From assembly GCA_002083595.1 (NCBI GenBank), contig MSXT01000091.1, forward strand, positions 1 through 23,515: a DNA stretch of 23,515 nucleotides, in the 5' to 3' direction. The notes beneath the pieces were generated by a model, which was not told the origin of the DNA, made no database searches, and saw only the letters and a list, made by a program, of their open reading frames with translations. The position numbers and the translations under genes are program-made. How positions within the stretch are numbered: the stretch's first letter is position 1; each line of letters begins with the position of its first letter. Positions 7,341 through 16,401 of this stretch are shown piece after piece. Source of the stretch: Proteobacteria bacterium ST_bin16 (GTDB lineage: Bacteria > Pseudomonadota > Gammaproteobacteria > Burkholderiales > Nitrosomonadaceae).

Positions 7341-8804
7341 ATGCAATATAAAGACCTTCGGGATTTCATCGCACAACTGGAAGCAATGGGTGAACTCAAG
7401 CGCATTCAAACGGAAATTGATCCTGCGCTGGAGATGACGGAAATTTGCGACCGTATCCTCAAGGCGCAAGGCCCAGCAGTTTTATTTGAGCACCCCAAAG
7501 GGCACAGCATGCCGGTGCTGGGCAATCTGTTCGGCACGCCGAAACGGGTGGCATTGGGCATGAGGCAGGAATCGGTTGAAGCGTTGCGCGAGGTCGGTAA
7601 GCTGTTGGCTTATTTGAAAGAACCCGATCCACCGAAGGGACTGAAGGATGCCTGGGATAAATTACCGGTATTGAAGCAGGTACTGAACATGGCGCCGAAG
7701 GAGTTGAGCAGCGCGCCGTGCCAAGAAATCGTGTGGGAAGGCAGCGATGTCGATCTGAGCCGGATTCCGATTCAAACTTGCTGGCCGGGCGATGTTGCGC
7801 CGCTGATCACCTGGGGTCTGACGGTCACTCGGGGTCCAAACAAAACCCGGCAGAATTTGGGTATTTACCGCCAGCAGGTCATCGGTCCGAATAAAGTCAT
7901 TATGCGCTGGCTGGCGCACCGCGGCGGAGCTTTAGATTTCCGCGAATTCAGCCTGTTGAATCCGGGCAAACCGTATCCATTGGCGGTGGCTTTGGGTGCC
8001 GATCCAGCGACTATACTCGGTGCCGTGACGCCGGTGCCGGATACATTGAGCGAATATCAATTTGCCGGGTTGTTGCGCGGCGCTAAAACCGAAGTAATCA
8101 AATGTATCGGCAATGATCTGCAAGTGCCGGCCAGCGCCGAAATCGTGCTGGAAGGGGCGATTCATCCCGGAGAAACCGCATTGGAAGGGCCGTATGGCGA
8201 TCATACTGGTTACTATAATGAGCAGGAAACTTTCCCGGTTTTTACCATCGACCGCATCACCATGCGCCGCAATCCGATTTATCATTCCACATATACCGGC
8301 AAACCGCCCGATGAACCGGCGATTCTCGGTGTGGCGCTGAACGAAGTGTTCGTGCCGCTGCTGCAAAAACAATTCCCGGAAATTACCGATTTTTACCTGC
8401 CGCCGGAAGGCTGCTCGTACCGCATGGCGGTGGTCAGCATGAAAAAACAGTACGCCGGGCACAGTAAGCGCGTGATGTTCGGTATCTGGAGTTTTTTGCG
8501 CCAATTCATGTACACCAAATTCATCATCGTTACCGACGACGATATCAATGTGCGCGACTGGAAAGAAGTGATCTGGGCGATCACGACTCGGGTCGATCCG
8601 GTGCGCGATACGCTGCTGGTTGAAAATACGCCGATCGACTACCTCGATTTTGCCAGTCCAATTTCCGGATTGGGCGGCAAGATGGGATTGGATGCAACGA
8701 ATAAATTTCCCGGCGAAACGAACCGGGAATGGGGCACGCCAATTGTGATGGATGATGCTATCAAGCAGCGGATTGATATTATTTGGAATGAGTTAGGGAT
8801 TTGA
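7341..8804 (+). CDS. ubiD: 4-hydroxy-3-polyprenylbenzoate decarboxylase (UbiD)
   Basis: UbiD is the prenylated-FMN and metal dependent decarboxylase acting after UbiA in ubiquinone synthesis. It needs UbiX for its cofactor, and ubiX is not in this window. The 487-residue length fits. The cofactor-binding region is present at about 172-204 (QNLGIYRQQVIGPNKVIMRW and LAHRGGALDFREF), as are EGPYGDHTGYY and the conserved GCSYRMAVVSMKKQY near 357. The chosen ATG at 7341 has AAGGAT seven bases upstream, overlapping the ubiA stop. The frame is open to 7269 inside ubiA, but the family N-terminus MxYKDLRDFI supports 7341. Confidence 0.97.
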   Translation: MQYKDLRDFIAQLEAMGELKRIQTEIDPALEMTEICDRILKAQGPAVLFEHPKGHSMPVLGNLFGTPKRVALGMRQESVEALREVGKLLAYLKEPDPPKGLKDAWDKLPVLKQVLNMAPKELSSAPCQEIVWEGSDVDLSRIPIQTCWPGDVAPLITWGLTVTRGPNKTRQNLGIYRQQVIGPNKVIMRWLAHRGGALDFREFSLLNPGKPYPLAVALGADPATILGAVTPVPDTLSEYQFAGLLRGAKTEVIKCIGNDLQVPASAEIVLEGAIHPGETALEGPYGDHTGYYNEQETFPVFTIDRITMRRNPIYHSTYTGKPPDEPAILGVALNEVFVPLLQKQFPEITDFYLPPEGCSYRMAVVSMKKQYAGHSKRVMFGIWSFLRQFMYTKFIIVTDDDINVRDWKEVIWAITTRVDPVRDTLLVENTPIDYLDFASPISGLGGKMGLDATNKFPGETNREWGTPIVMDDAIKQRIDIIWNELGI

Positions 8805-8809
8805 AAGAA

Positions 8810-9064
8810 ATGTGCACTAATTCAGAAGAAATCCTTTGGTGTATCAATCAAACAGGGATAATTTTTGAGATTGTTGGTGCAGTGATTATTGTCGTTTCAG
8901 CTTTTAAAACAAGAAAAAAGATTAAAGATGTTCCAGATTTTTGGGAAGCAGATCTAACAGAAAAATTAAGAGACATAATATCAAATCAAGCTTTTACTGA
9001 GTTGTTGGGTTTTGGCTTCTTAGCAATTGGATTAGTAATGCAGTTTATAGGTGGTTTTGAGTAA
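8810..9064 (+). CDS. Small two-helix membrane protein of unknown function
   Basis: I do not recognise this 84-residue protein. It has two hydrophobic helices, at about 17-32 and 62-82, separated by a charged loop with RKKIKDVPDFWE. A TTG at 8801 would add three residues and overlap the ubiD stop. The ATG at 8810 is the conventional choice; neither start has a strong ribosome binding site. The coding sequence is distinctly more AT-rich than its neighbours, with AGA, ATA and TTA codons that ubiD and the DUF486 gene rarely use. This suggests acquisition from elsewhere. It lies in the operon direction between ubiD and the DUF486 gene. Confidence 0.65.
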   Translation: MCTNSEEILWCINQTGIIFEIVGAVIIVVSAFKTRKKIKDVPDFWEADLTEKLRDIISNQAFTELLGFGFLAIGLVMQFIGGFE

Positions 9065-9068
9065 TAAC

Positions 9069-9413
9069 ATGCGCGAAATTGGGCACACCATCCTGCTATT
9101 GACGATGAGCAATGTGTTTATGACCTTCGCCTGGTACGCGCATTTGAAGGAATTGAATCACAAACCGTGGATTATCGCCGCGCTGGTCAGCTGGGGCATT
9201 GCGTTTTTCGAATATATGCTGCAAGTTCCCGCCAACCGGATCGGTTACACGGTACTGTCGGTCGCACAGCTCAAAATTTTGCAGGAAGTCATCACGTTGA
9301 CGGTGTTTGTGCCATTTGCACTCTGGTATTTGAAGGAACCGCTGAAACTGGATTATCTCTGGGCCGCGTTATGCATGGTGGGCGCGGTTTATTTCATGTT
9401 CCGCGCACGCTGA
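9069..9413 (+). CDS. DUF486 / DMT-superfamily-like membrane protein
   Basis: This 114-residue protein carries the DUF486 signature: SNVFMTFAWYAHLKELNHKPW near the N-terminus, AFFEYMLQVPANRIGYTV in the middle and LSVAQLKILQEVITL. The protein has four hydrophobic helices, as expected for a half-size drug/metabolite-transporter relative. Its substrate is unknown. A GTG at 9051 is also in frame and would overlap the upstream gene, but family proteins start just before the first helix, so the ATG at 9069 is preferred. It begins four bases after the preceding small gene. Confidence 0.88.
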   Translation: MREIGHTILLLTMSNVFMTFAWYAHLKELNHKPWIIAALVSWGIAFFEYMLQVPANRIGYTVLSVAQLKILQEVITLTVFVPFALWYLKEPLKLDYLWAALCMVGAVYFMFRAR

Positions 9414-9602
9414 ATGGATTTTGATTTTCTGAACATTTTAAAATCCCTGTTTTTCGATAGAACATCGGCTGCGAGAAATAGTACAATGTTGAGTTATTGG
9501 GACAAATAAGCCGGTAAGATTTTGCGATGAATTCGGCAGACCGGTAATCAAGGATTGCGAATAATTGAATCAGACAGACAGGCACTGCACACTAAATCCA
9601 GA

Positions 9603-11813
9603 ATGAAATTACCTATTATCCCGAGTATATTTATCCTGGCGTTAGTGCTCACTTTACCGCTCAACAGTTGGGGCAGTTGCGTCGTTCCCAGAGTCGAAGG
9701 TGAGGGTGAGATCGAATATAAACCCATCGTCAAACCGCAAAAGAAACCAGTATTCATCGAGGCCGATCGAATTACCGGTTATTACAAGCAAGAAGTCGAA
9801 GCAACCGGAAATGCGGTTTTACAGCAAGGCGACAATACTCTTAAAGCTGATCGTGTGAAATATTACGAGCAGACCGAAGATGCCGAAGTTGAAGGAAATA
9901 TCCACCTGGAAAGACCTAAGGATATTCTGCAAGGCAAGAAACTCGAACTCAATATGAAAACCGAAGTCGGTCAATTGACCGAACCGCGCTATTCCATGAA
10001 ACAAGGGAAAGGGCGCGGCGCTGGCGATATCTTGTATTTTGAAGGCAAAGATCATTATCGGATTAAAGAGACCAACTACACCACCTGCCCGCCAAGAAAA
10101 AGAGATTGGTATCTGCGTGCGGAAGAGCTGGAAATCGACAATAACAAAGAAATAGGTACCGCAAAGCATGTCAGCGTAGTGTTTAAAGATGTGCCGATTC
10201 TGTATTCGCCGTGGATCAATTTCTCCTACAGCGGCCGGCGTAAAAGCGGATTGCTGGCGCCCGTAGCGGGCTACAACGCCAAAACTGGCTTCGATGTGGG
10301 GTTGCCGATTTATTTGAATATCGCACCCAATATCGATGCGACCATAACACCGCGGATTATGACGATGCGTGGCTTCTTGTTAAGCAACGAGCTGCGCTAT
10401 ATCGGCAATAACAACATGAACGGTCATTTACTGTTCGATATTCTGCCGATGGACATTAATACCGATCGAACCCGCTGGGGTGTTTTATACACACATTCGC
10501 AAAATATCGGCCGGGGCTGGCAAGGTTTTATGAATTATAACGAGGTATCCGACGACCGGTACTTTCGTGAGCTTACCCCTAACCTGGCCCAGACCAGCTT
10601 GACCAACTTGTCGCAACAAGCCGGGGTTTCATACAACGGTAGATTAGGAAAGGACGGCGCATTGCATTTCACCGGATTTGCACAGCGCTTTCAAACCCTC
10701 CAGGATCCGTTGGCATTATTTGTTTCTCCTTACGAGCGATTGCCGCATTTTGCTTTAAATGCCGTCAAATATAATGTCGGCAAAATGGATTTCGAGATGA
10801 AAAGCAGCTGGACGAATTTTTATCATCCGACGCTTGTCGATGGCAATCGTCTCGTTTTCTATCCCAGTGTCAGTGTTCCGTTGCGCAATGAATATGGCTA
10901 TATCACACCCAAATTCGGGTTGCACTATACTAACTATAATCTTGACTCAGCGCCGGTCGAAGGTAAAAGCAGCAACCTTGACCGTACCGTGCCGATTTTC
11001 AGCTTGGATAGCGGCATTGCATTTGATCGTCAAATAAAGCTATGGGATACAAAATTTATTCAGACACTGGAACCGCGCTTATTCTATGTTTACGCGCCTT
11101 ACCGTAATCAAAGTTTCTTGCCTAATTTTGACTCCGCCGTCAATGACTTCAGCTTTGCGCAAATACTGACCGAGAACCGTTTCAGCGGCGGTGATCGTAT
11201 CAATGACGCCAATCGTGTCGTGACTGCGTTGACATCGCGATTCGTGGAACAGGAAACGGGCATCGAACGATTGCGCCTTGCCGTTGGACAGCAATTCCAT
11301 TTTAACGACCCTAGAGTTTTATTGCTTCCGCCTCAAGTTACCAGTGGCCGGTCGGACTTCATTGCCGCGATATCCGGACGTCTGACGCCGACCATCAGTG
11401 CCGATTCGAATGTCCAGATGGACGAATCCAAATTATGGATTGAGAAAGTCCGCACCGGTATCAGTTACCAGCCGGAAGCCGGCAAGGTGTTCAATCTGGG
11501 CTACCGGTTTACTCGCGGTGTATTGGAACAAGTGGATACTTCAATGCAATGGCCGCTGGGTGGAAATTGGCATGGCGTTACCCGGGTCAATTATTCATTG
11601 CTGGATGATAAAATTCTGGCCGGTCTGGCCGGTTTTGAATATAACTCGTGCTGCTGGGCCTTACGGGTTGTGCTGCAACGGTTGACGACCGCTACACAAA
11701 CGACCACCACCGCATTTTTTGTGCAACTTGAGTTGAAAGGGTTAATGGGACTTGGCAATAACCCGTTGCAGGTGCTGCAACAAAGCATTCCCGGCTATAC
11801 CAGCGTTCATTAA
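9603..11813 (+). CDS. lptD: LPS-assembly protein LptD
   Basis: LptD is the outer-membrane beta-barrel that, with LptE, inserts lipopolysaccharide into the outer leaflet. The 736-residue product has a signal peptide (about 1-24), an N-terminal OstA/LptA-like domain (about 55-165) and a long C-terminal barrel rich in aromatic beta strands. Four cysteines, Cys26, Cys162 and the adjacent pair Cys683-Cys684 (in YNSCCWALRVV), match the disulfide pattern known in E. coli LptD. The frame is open to a TTG at 9555, but the ATG at 9603 places the signal peptide correctly. It is followed after 42 bases by surA, which encodes a chaperone required for LptD folding. Confidence 0.96.
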   Translation: MKLPIIPSIFILALVLTLPLNSWGSCVVPRVEGEGEIEYKPIVKPQKKPVFIEADRITGYYKQEVEATGNAVLQQGDNTLKADRVKYYEQTEDAEVEGNIHLERPKDILQGKKLELNMKTEVGQLTEPRYSMKQGKGRGAGDILYFEGKDHYRIKETNYTTCPPRKRDWYLRAEELEIDNNKEIGTAKHVSVVFKDVPILYSPWINFSYSGRRKSGLLAPVAGYNAKTGFDVGLPIYLNIAPNIDATITPRIMTMRGFLLSNELRYIGNNNMNGHLLFDILPMDINTDRTRWGVLYTHSQNIGRGWQGFMNYNEVSDDRYFRELTPNLAQTSLTNLSQQAGVSYNGRLGKDGALHFTGFAQRFQTLQDPLALFVSPYERLPHFALNAVKYNVGKMDFEMKSSWTNFYHPTLVDGNRLVFYPSVSVPLRNEYGYITPKFGLHYTNYNLDSAPVEGKSSNLDRTVPIFSLDSGIAFDRQIKLWDTKFIQTLEPRLFYVYAPYRNQSFLPNFDSAVNDFSFAQILTENRFSGGDRINDANRVVTALTSRFVEQETGIERLRLAVGQQFHFNDPRVLLLPPQVTSGRSDFIAAISGRLTPTISADSNVQMDESKLWIEKVRTGISYQPEAGKVFNLGYRFTRGVLEQVDTSMQWPLGGNWHGVTRVNYSLLDDKILAGLAGFEYNSCCWALRVVLQRLTTATQTTTTAFFVQLELKGLMGLGNNPLQVLQQSIPGYTSVH

Positions 11814-11855
11814 GCGTTGATTTTTCCTATCGCATTTATCCAGTGTTGTCATTTT

Positions 11856-13184
11856 ATGCATAAAAGCAATTATTTTTGCATTCCTTTGCTGTTTATCGTA
11901 TTGCTATCGGCTCCCATTGCCGCGCAGGAGTCGATGTTTATCCCAGCTGCGAAACCCATCGATCATATCGTAGCCGTGGTGAACGAAGATGTGATTACGC
12001 GCCAGGAGCTTGACGATGCGGTTAAGACAGCGGTTGGCCGTCTGCAGCAGCAAGGTGTGCAATTGCCGGATCAACGTAGCCTGGAAAATCAGGTGCTAGA
12101 ATCGGTCGTCATGAAACACATCCAATTGCAGCATGCCAAGGAAGTTGGCCTGGCGGTTGGTGAAAGCGAACTGGACGAGACCATACAACGGATTGCGGCG
12201 GACAATAAATTATCCTTGCCGGAATTTCATGCGGTATTGGAAAAAGACGGCATCAGTTACAACAAATTCCGCGATGAAATCCGCGATGAAATGATCATGG
12301 CGCGTCTTAAGGAACGGGAAGTGAAGCATCAGGTGAATGTGACCGAAGGGGAGGTGGATAATTACCTCCAAACGCAAAAATCAACATCAGAAGGTCAAGA
12401 CGAATACCGTCTTGCACATATTTTGATCCTGGTGCCGGAAAATATCGCACCGAGTCAAATTCAGCAAAGAGCGGAGCGGGCCAAATTGGCGTCCGATAAG
12501 CTTCAACAGGGTGTGGATTTTTCCCAGGTCGCGGCGGAATTTTCCGATGCCGCCGACGCCAAGACGGGTGGTATTATCGAATGGCGCCCAGTCACGCAAA
12601 TGGGCCCAACCTTCGCCGAGCTGCTGGAACCGCTGCAACCTGGCGAGGTGACGCCGGTGGTACAAAGCCCCAGCGGTTTCCATATTTTCAAGCTGCTCGG
12701 CAGGCGCGCTCAGGAAACACCGACCGTCATCATTGACCAAACACATGCGCGCCATGTATTGATTAAAATTAATGAGCTGACTTCGGAAAGCGATGGCAAG
12801 CAAAAGATTCTTCAGATTAAGGAGCGGCTGGATAAAGGAGAAAACTTCGAAGAAGTCGCGAAACTGTATTCCGAAGATACCAGCGCTTCTTCCGGCGGCG
12901 ACCTCGGCTGGCTCTCGCCGGGCGATACCGTGCCAGATTTTGAGCGAGCGATGAATGCGCTGCTGCCGGGACAGATAAGCGATCCGGTCCGGTCGCAATT
13001 CGGCTGGCATTTAATCCAAGTGCTGGAACGCCGCTCGCAAGATATCAGCTTGGACCGGCGTCGTCAGACTGCAAGGCAAGCAATACGCTCACGTAAAGCC
13101 GATGTCGTGGTGCAAGAATGGCTGCGGCAGCTGCGCGATCAAGCGTATGTGGAATACCGTTTGGACGACGACCATGAACATTAA
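11856..13184 (+). CDS. surA: Periplasmic chaperone/peptidyl-prolyl isomerase SurA
   Basis: SurA escorts outer-membrane proteins, notably LptD, across the periplasm. The 442-residue product has a signal peptide cleaved near Ala23 (LSAPIAA), a SurA N-terminal chaperone domain (about 35-170), and two parvulin domains at about 181-285 and 295-393. Both have the typical HILI/HVLI starts and the GGxxxW and GFHIFKL / GWHLIQV ends. The frame is open to 11817, but the ATG at 11856 precedes the signal sequence. Its end overlaps the pdxA start by 11 bases. Confidence 0.95.
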   Translation: MHKSNYFCIPLLFIVLLSAPIAAQESMFIPAAKPIDHIVAVVNEDVITRQELDDAVKTAVGRLQQQGVQLPDQRSLENQVLESVVMKHIQLQHAKEVGLAVGESELDETIQRIAADNKLSLPEFHAVLEKDGISYNKFRDEIRDEMIMARLKEREVKHQVNVTEGEVDNYLQTQKSTSEGQDEYRLAHILILVPENIAPSQIQQRAERAKLASDKLQQGVDFSQVAAEFSDAADAKTGGIIEWRPVTQMGPTFAELLEPLQPGEVTPVVQSPSGFHIFKLLGRRAQETPTVIIDQTHARHVLIKINELTSESDGKQKILQIKERLDKGENFEEVAKLYSEDTSASSGGDLGWLSPGDTVPDFERAMNALLPGQISDPVRSQFGWHLIQVLERRSQDISLDRRRQTARQAIRSRKADVVVQEWLRQLRDQAYVEYRLDDDHEH

Positions 13185-14184
13185 ATTCATTCCCTCACTC
13201 GTACTGACACCCGGCGAACCGGCGGGAATCGGTCCCGACTTATGCGTGCAAATCGCGCAACAACCGTTATCATGCCGCTTAGTTGTTATTGCGGATGGTG
13301 AGTTGCTCATGGCCCGCGCGCAGCAGTTGCAGCTTCCGCTAAAACTTATCGATGCCGCCGCCACGCTGTCAGCGTCGCATGAAGCCGGTAGCTTGCAGTT
13401 GATGCATGTGCCATTGGCGCAAACAGCGGTTCCGGGCACATTGAATCCGGCGAATGCGCAGTATGTGCTAGAGACGCTCCGCCATGCGGTTGCCGCTTGC
13501 CAATCCGGTCAGTTTGACGGCATGGTGACTGCTCCCGTGCATAAAGGCGTGATCAATGATGCCGGTATCCCGTTCACCGGACATACCGAATATTTATCCG
13601 AATTGCTGCATAGCCCCGTCGTTATGATGCTGGCGGGTGGGAATATGCGGGTGACGCTGGCAACCACGCATTTGCCGCTGAAAGATGTAGCCGCAGCCAT
13701 CACGACGGATAGAATCGAAAGCAAATTACGCATCATTCAACGCGATCTAATCACGCGCTTTATGTTGGAAAATCCGCGTATTGCCGTTGCTGGACTTAAT
13801 CCGCATGCCGGTGAATCGGGACATCTAGGCCGGGAAGAAATCGATGTCATCATTCCGGTACTGAATAAATTACGTGCCGAAGGCATGCAGCTAACCGGCC
13901 CGGTACCGGCTGATACCTTGTTCAACCCGGCGCAACTGAAGCAGTTCGATTGTATATTCACCATGTACCACGATCAGGGTTTGCCGGTTCTGAAACATGC
14001 CAGTTTTGGCGGTGGCGTGAATATTACCCTGGGATTGCCCATTATTCGCACATCAGTCGATCACGGTACCGCATTGGAACTGGCTGGCACAGGAAAGGCG
14101 AATCCTGGCAGTTTGCTGACAGCGATTGAAATGGCTGTGCAGCTAGCAAAGAACCAAACCCAATTTCTCCGCCATGCATCATAA
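13174..14184 (+). CDS. pdxA: 4-hydroxythreonine-4-phosphate dehydrogenase (PdxA)
   Basis: PdxA is the NAD-dependent, metal-requiring dehydrogenase of the DXP-dependent pyridoxal phosphate pathway. The 336-residue product has TPGEPAGIGPDL at the N-terminus, the PVHKGVINDAG and FTGHTEYL motifs, and the C-terminal metal-binding MYHDQGLPVLKH followed by RTSVDHGTALELAGTG. The ATG at 13174 lies inside the end of surA (11-base overlap). Upstream in-frame codons to 13102 lie in surA and are not used. It overlaps rsmA by 11 bases, so surA, pdxA and rsmA are tightly coupled. Confidence 0.96.
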   Translation: MNIKFIPSLVLTPGEPAGIGPDLCVQIAQQPLSCRLVVIADGELLMARAQQLQLPLKLIDAAATLSASHEAGSLQLMHVPLAQTAVPGTLNPANAQYVLETLRHAVAACQSGQFDGMVTAPVHKGVINDAGIPFTGHTEYLSELLHSPVVMMLAGGNMRVTLATTHLPLKDVAAAITTDRIESKLRIIQRDLITRFMLENPRIAVAGLNPHAGESGHLGREEIDVIIPVLNKLRAEGMQLTGPVPADTLFNPAQLKQFDCIFTMYHDQGLPVLKHASFGGGVNITLGLPIIRTSVDHGTALELAGTGKANPGSLLTAIEMAVQLAKNQTQFLRHAS

Positions 14185-14938
14185 TCCACGCAAGCGCTTT
14201 GGCCAGAATTTCCTGGTCGACCAGCATATTATTGCGCAAATCGTTGCTGAAATTTATCCGCAAAAAAGCCACCGGGTTATTGAGATTGGCCCGGGATTGG
14301 GTGCACTGACGCGTCCTTTGTTGCAGGTTCTGGATCACTTGCACGTGATCGAAATTGACCGCGATATTGTGAGCAAGCTGAGTCAAGCGTTTGCACAGGA
14401 AGAATTAACCATCCATGCCGCCGATGCGCTGAAGTTCGATTTCTCCGCGCTGGGCAGCAAACTGCGCATTGTCGGCAATCTGCCTTATAACATTTCAACG
14501 CCGTTACTGTTTCATCTGAGTCAATTCTCAGAACATATCCTGGATATGCATTTTATGCTGCAAAAGGAAGTTGTCGATCGCATGGTCGGCTCACCCGCCA
14601 CAGCCGATTACGGGCGGCTCTCCGTCATGTTGCAATACCGTTTCGATATGGAATATGTTTTCAGTGTCCCGGCGGAATCATTCCGTCCCGTACCAAAAGT
14701 TGAATCGGCTATCGTTCGCATGACTCCGCGCGATTCATCCGCGCGCATCGTTAAGGACGAAGCATTATTCGCACAAATTGTCACCGCAGCATTTTCACAG
14801 CGCCGCAAGACGCTTCGCAACACACTACAACAACATTTAACAGCCAGTGATTTCAGTACATTGGGAATCGATCCGGGGTTGCGCGCCGAGAATTTGTCGG
14901 TGGAAGAGTTTGCCGCGATAGCGAATTTCTTAACCTGA
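14174..14938 (+). CDS. rsmA: 16S rRNA dimethyladenosine transferase (RsmA/KsgA)
   Basis: RsmA dimethylates two adjacent adenosines in the 3'-terminal helix of 16S rRNA during small-subunit maturation. The 254-residue product shows KRFGQNFLVD (8-16), the SAM-binding EIGPGLGALT (37-46), the acidic IEIDRD (59-64) and the catalytic NLPYNIS (102-108). It is slightly shorter than E. coli KsgA (273). It is the last gene of the lptD operon; the apaG and apaH genes that follow in E. coli are absent here. It ends 57 bases before the convergent TPM gene, with no canonical terminator between them. Confidence 0.96.
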   Translation: MHHNPRKRFGQNFLVDQHIIAQIVAEIYPQKSHRVIEIGPGLGALTRPLLQVLDHLHVIEIDRDIVSKLSQAFAQEELTIHAADALKFDFSALGSKLRIVGNLPYNISTPLLFHLSQFSEHILDMHFMLQKEVVDRMVGSPATADYGRLSVMLQYRFDMEYVFSVPAESFRPVPKVESAIVRMTPRDSSARIVKDEALFAQIVTAAFSQRRKTLRNTLQQHLTASDFSTLGIDPGLRAENLSVEEFAAIANFLT

Positions 14939-14994
14939 CGATTGGTATTGCATGCTTGCTGATTCGACGGCAGGCAGTTCAGCTGCACGCCGCT

Positions 14995-15495
14995 TCAAAG
15001 CACCGCGGGTTTATTGGGAAGCTCATTGGTATCTTTCTCCGGATCAAATGGAAAATATTTCTGCAACTGCATGCCAACGGCATGAATACCCGCGATGACG
15101 CCAGCCTCGAATTGCCGTTGCTGGAATGCCGATTCCATCATCCGGCAAATAGCCTGCCATTCTTGATCCGGGACTTTGGCATGAATACCCCGGTCGGCGA
15201 TGATCTCCACCGTGCGATCGGCTAATAGCAAATAAATCAGCACACCGTTATTGTGTGCGGTATCCCAGACCCGCATTTGTGAGAACACTTCAATCGCGCG
15301 CTCCCGGGCAGTCTGGCTTTTGAGTAGCGGCAGTGTATTCAGCGCCGCTTCCACGGCAAAACAAATCTCACCGCCATGTGTCATTTCCGATTGCACAATC
15401 GCTTGTTCGATCGCTGCAAGCGATACGGCCGGAAATGTGCGGCGTTGTGTCAATTGCCCGGTTAATAAGTGACGCAGGATACGAGCAAAATTCAT
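14995..15495 (-). CDS. TPM-domain protein, small soluble form
   Basis: This 166-residue protein matches the TPM (formerly DUF477) domain without signal peptide or membrane segment. It shows TARERAIEVFSQMRVWDT, then NNGVLIYLLLADRTVEIIADRGI, which is typical of the domain. Its function is not established; related proteins act with membrane partners. The start codon directly abuts the stop of the upstream TPM gene, and a very strong ribosome binding site (GGGGAGGTGG, 15499-15508 on the minus strand) covers the end of that gene. It is third in a lemA-TPM-TPM operon. Confidence 0.85.
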   Translation of the reverse strand: MNFARILRHLLTGQLTQRRTFPAVSLAAIEQAIVQSEMTHGGEICFAVEAALNTLPLLKSQTARERAIEVFSQMRVWDTAHNNGVLIYLLLADRTVEIIADRGIHAKVPDQEWQAICRMMESAFQQRQFEAGVIAGIHAVGMQLQKYFPFDPEKDTNELPNKPAVL

Positions 15496-16395
15496 TTACC
15501 ACCTCCCCGATGCACCACCGCCGCCAAAACCGCCGCCTCCGCCACCAAAGCCACCACCGAAACCGCCACGATCAAAGCCGCCATGCCGGTAACCGCGATC
15601 TGACCAGCTACTCCGTCCGGTTCGATAAATTCCTCCGCCGCTATTCAAAAAGAGATTAATGAAAAATGCCGCGATCGCAATCAGAATGGCAGCTGTCAAC
15701 GACGCAGAAGACAACCATCCGATGAGTCCCACGCCAATACCGGTAACCATTGCGCCGGCAAGGCGGCCAAGCATAACTTGTAAAATTCTTCCCAGCACCA
15801 TCGCTCCGATCAGAAGGGAAATAAAATTTTCAACCGGAGAATATTCACTCGCAGCGCTATTAGTGTTCCGGGAGTTTTTAGGAAGCGGCAACGGTTCGCC
15901 TTGAATCAGATGGATGATGGCCTCGATTCCGGCATCAACGCCGTTGGCAAAATGCCCCAGTTTGAAATGCGGTGTCATAATATCCGCAATAATGCGTTTG
16001 GCTATCACGTCCGGTATCACGCCTTCCAATCCGTAACCAACTTCGATGCGCAAGGCACGATCGTTCTTGGCGATGAGCAATAAAATGCCATCGTCTATGC
16101 CTTTACGTCCCAATTGCCACGCTTCCGCCACGCGTATGGAATATTGTTCGATGGTCTCAGGCTGTGTAGTCGGGATCATTAATACCGCAATCTGACTGCC
16201 TTTGGTTTTCTCAAATGCCTGTAACTTTTGCTCCAGATGCATGATTTCACTGGCGGAGAGGGTTGCAGTCAAATCGTTGACATGTGCTTTGAGTGGAGGA
16301 ATGGCTGCATCGGCCATAGCGAGCGTAGCACCCAGCAGCATGGTTATAAGTAACCATGCTGTTATTCCCGGCCGGATCATTTTGGTAAATATCAT
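15496..16395 (-). CDS. TPM-domain membrane protein with glycine-rich tail (YgcG-like)
   Basis: This 299-residue protein has a signal peptide ending near AMA-DAA (about 1-30) and a TPM domain (about 35-165) with GSQIAVLMIPTTQPETIEQY and DDGILLLIAKNDRALRIEVGYG. It also has hydrophobic helices around 190-250 and a Gly-rich C-terminus (about 265-299, ending GGGGASGRW) typical of YgcG-like proteins. The TPM domain probably faces the periplasm. The ATG at 16395 lies six bases after the lemA stop; an ATG five codons later is equally possible, and neither has a clear ribosome binding site. The Gly-rich codons also carry the ribosome binding site of the next gene. Confidence 0.9.
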   Translation of the reverse strand: MIFTKMIRPGITAWLLITMLLGATLAMADAAIPPLKAHVNDLTATLSASEIMHLEQKLQAFEKTKGSQIAVLMIPTTQPETIEQYSIRVAEAWQLGRKGIDDGILLLIAKNDRALRIEVGYGLEGVIPDVIAKRIIADIMTPHFKLGHFANGVDAGIEAIIHLIQGEPLPLPKNSRNTNSAASEYSPVENFISLLIGAMVLGRILQVMLGRLAGAMVTGIGVGLIGWLSSASLTAAILIAIAAFFINLFLNSGGGIYRTGRSSWSDRGYRHGGFDRGGFGGGFGGGGGGFGGGGASGRW

Positions 16396-16401
16396 ATTGG
16401 T

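Noticed and set aside
9431..9460. SigmaE-type promoter (GAACAT ... TTCGATA) before lptD
   Set aside because: lptD-surA is sigmaE-controlled in E. coli, but the match here is weak in both elements and the spacing is uncertain.
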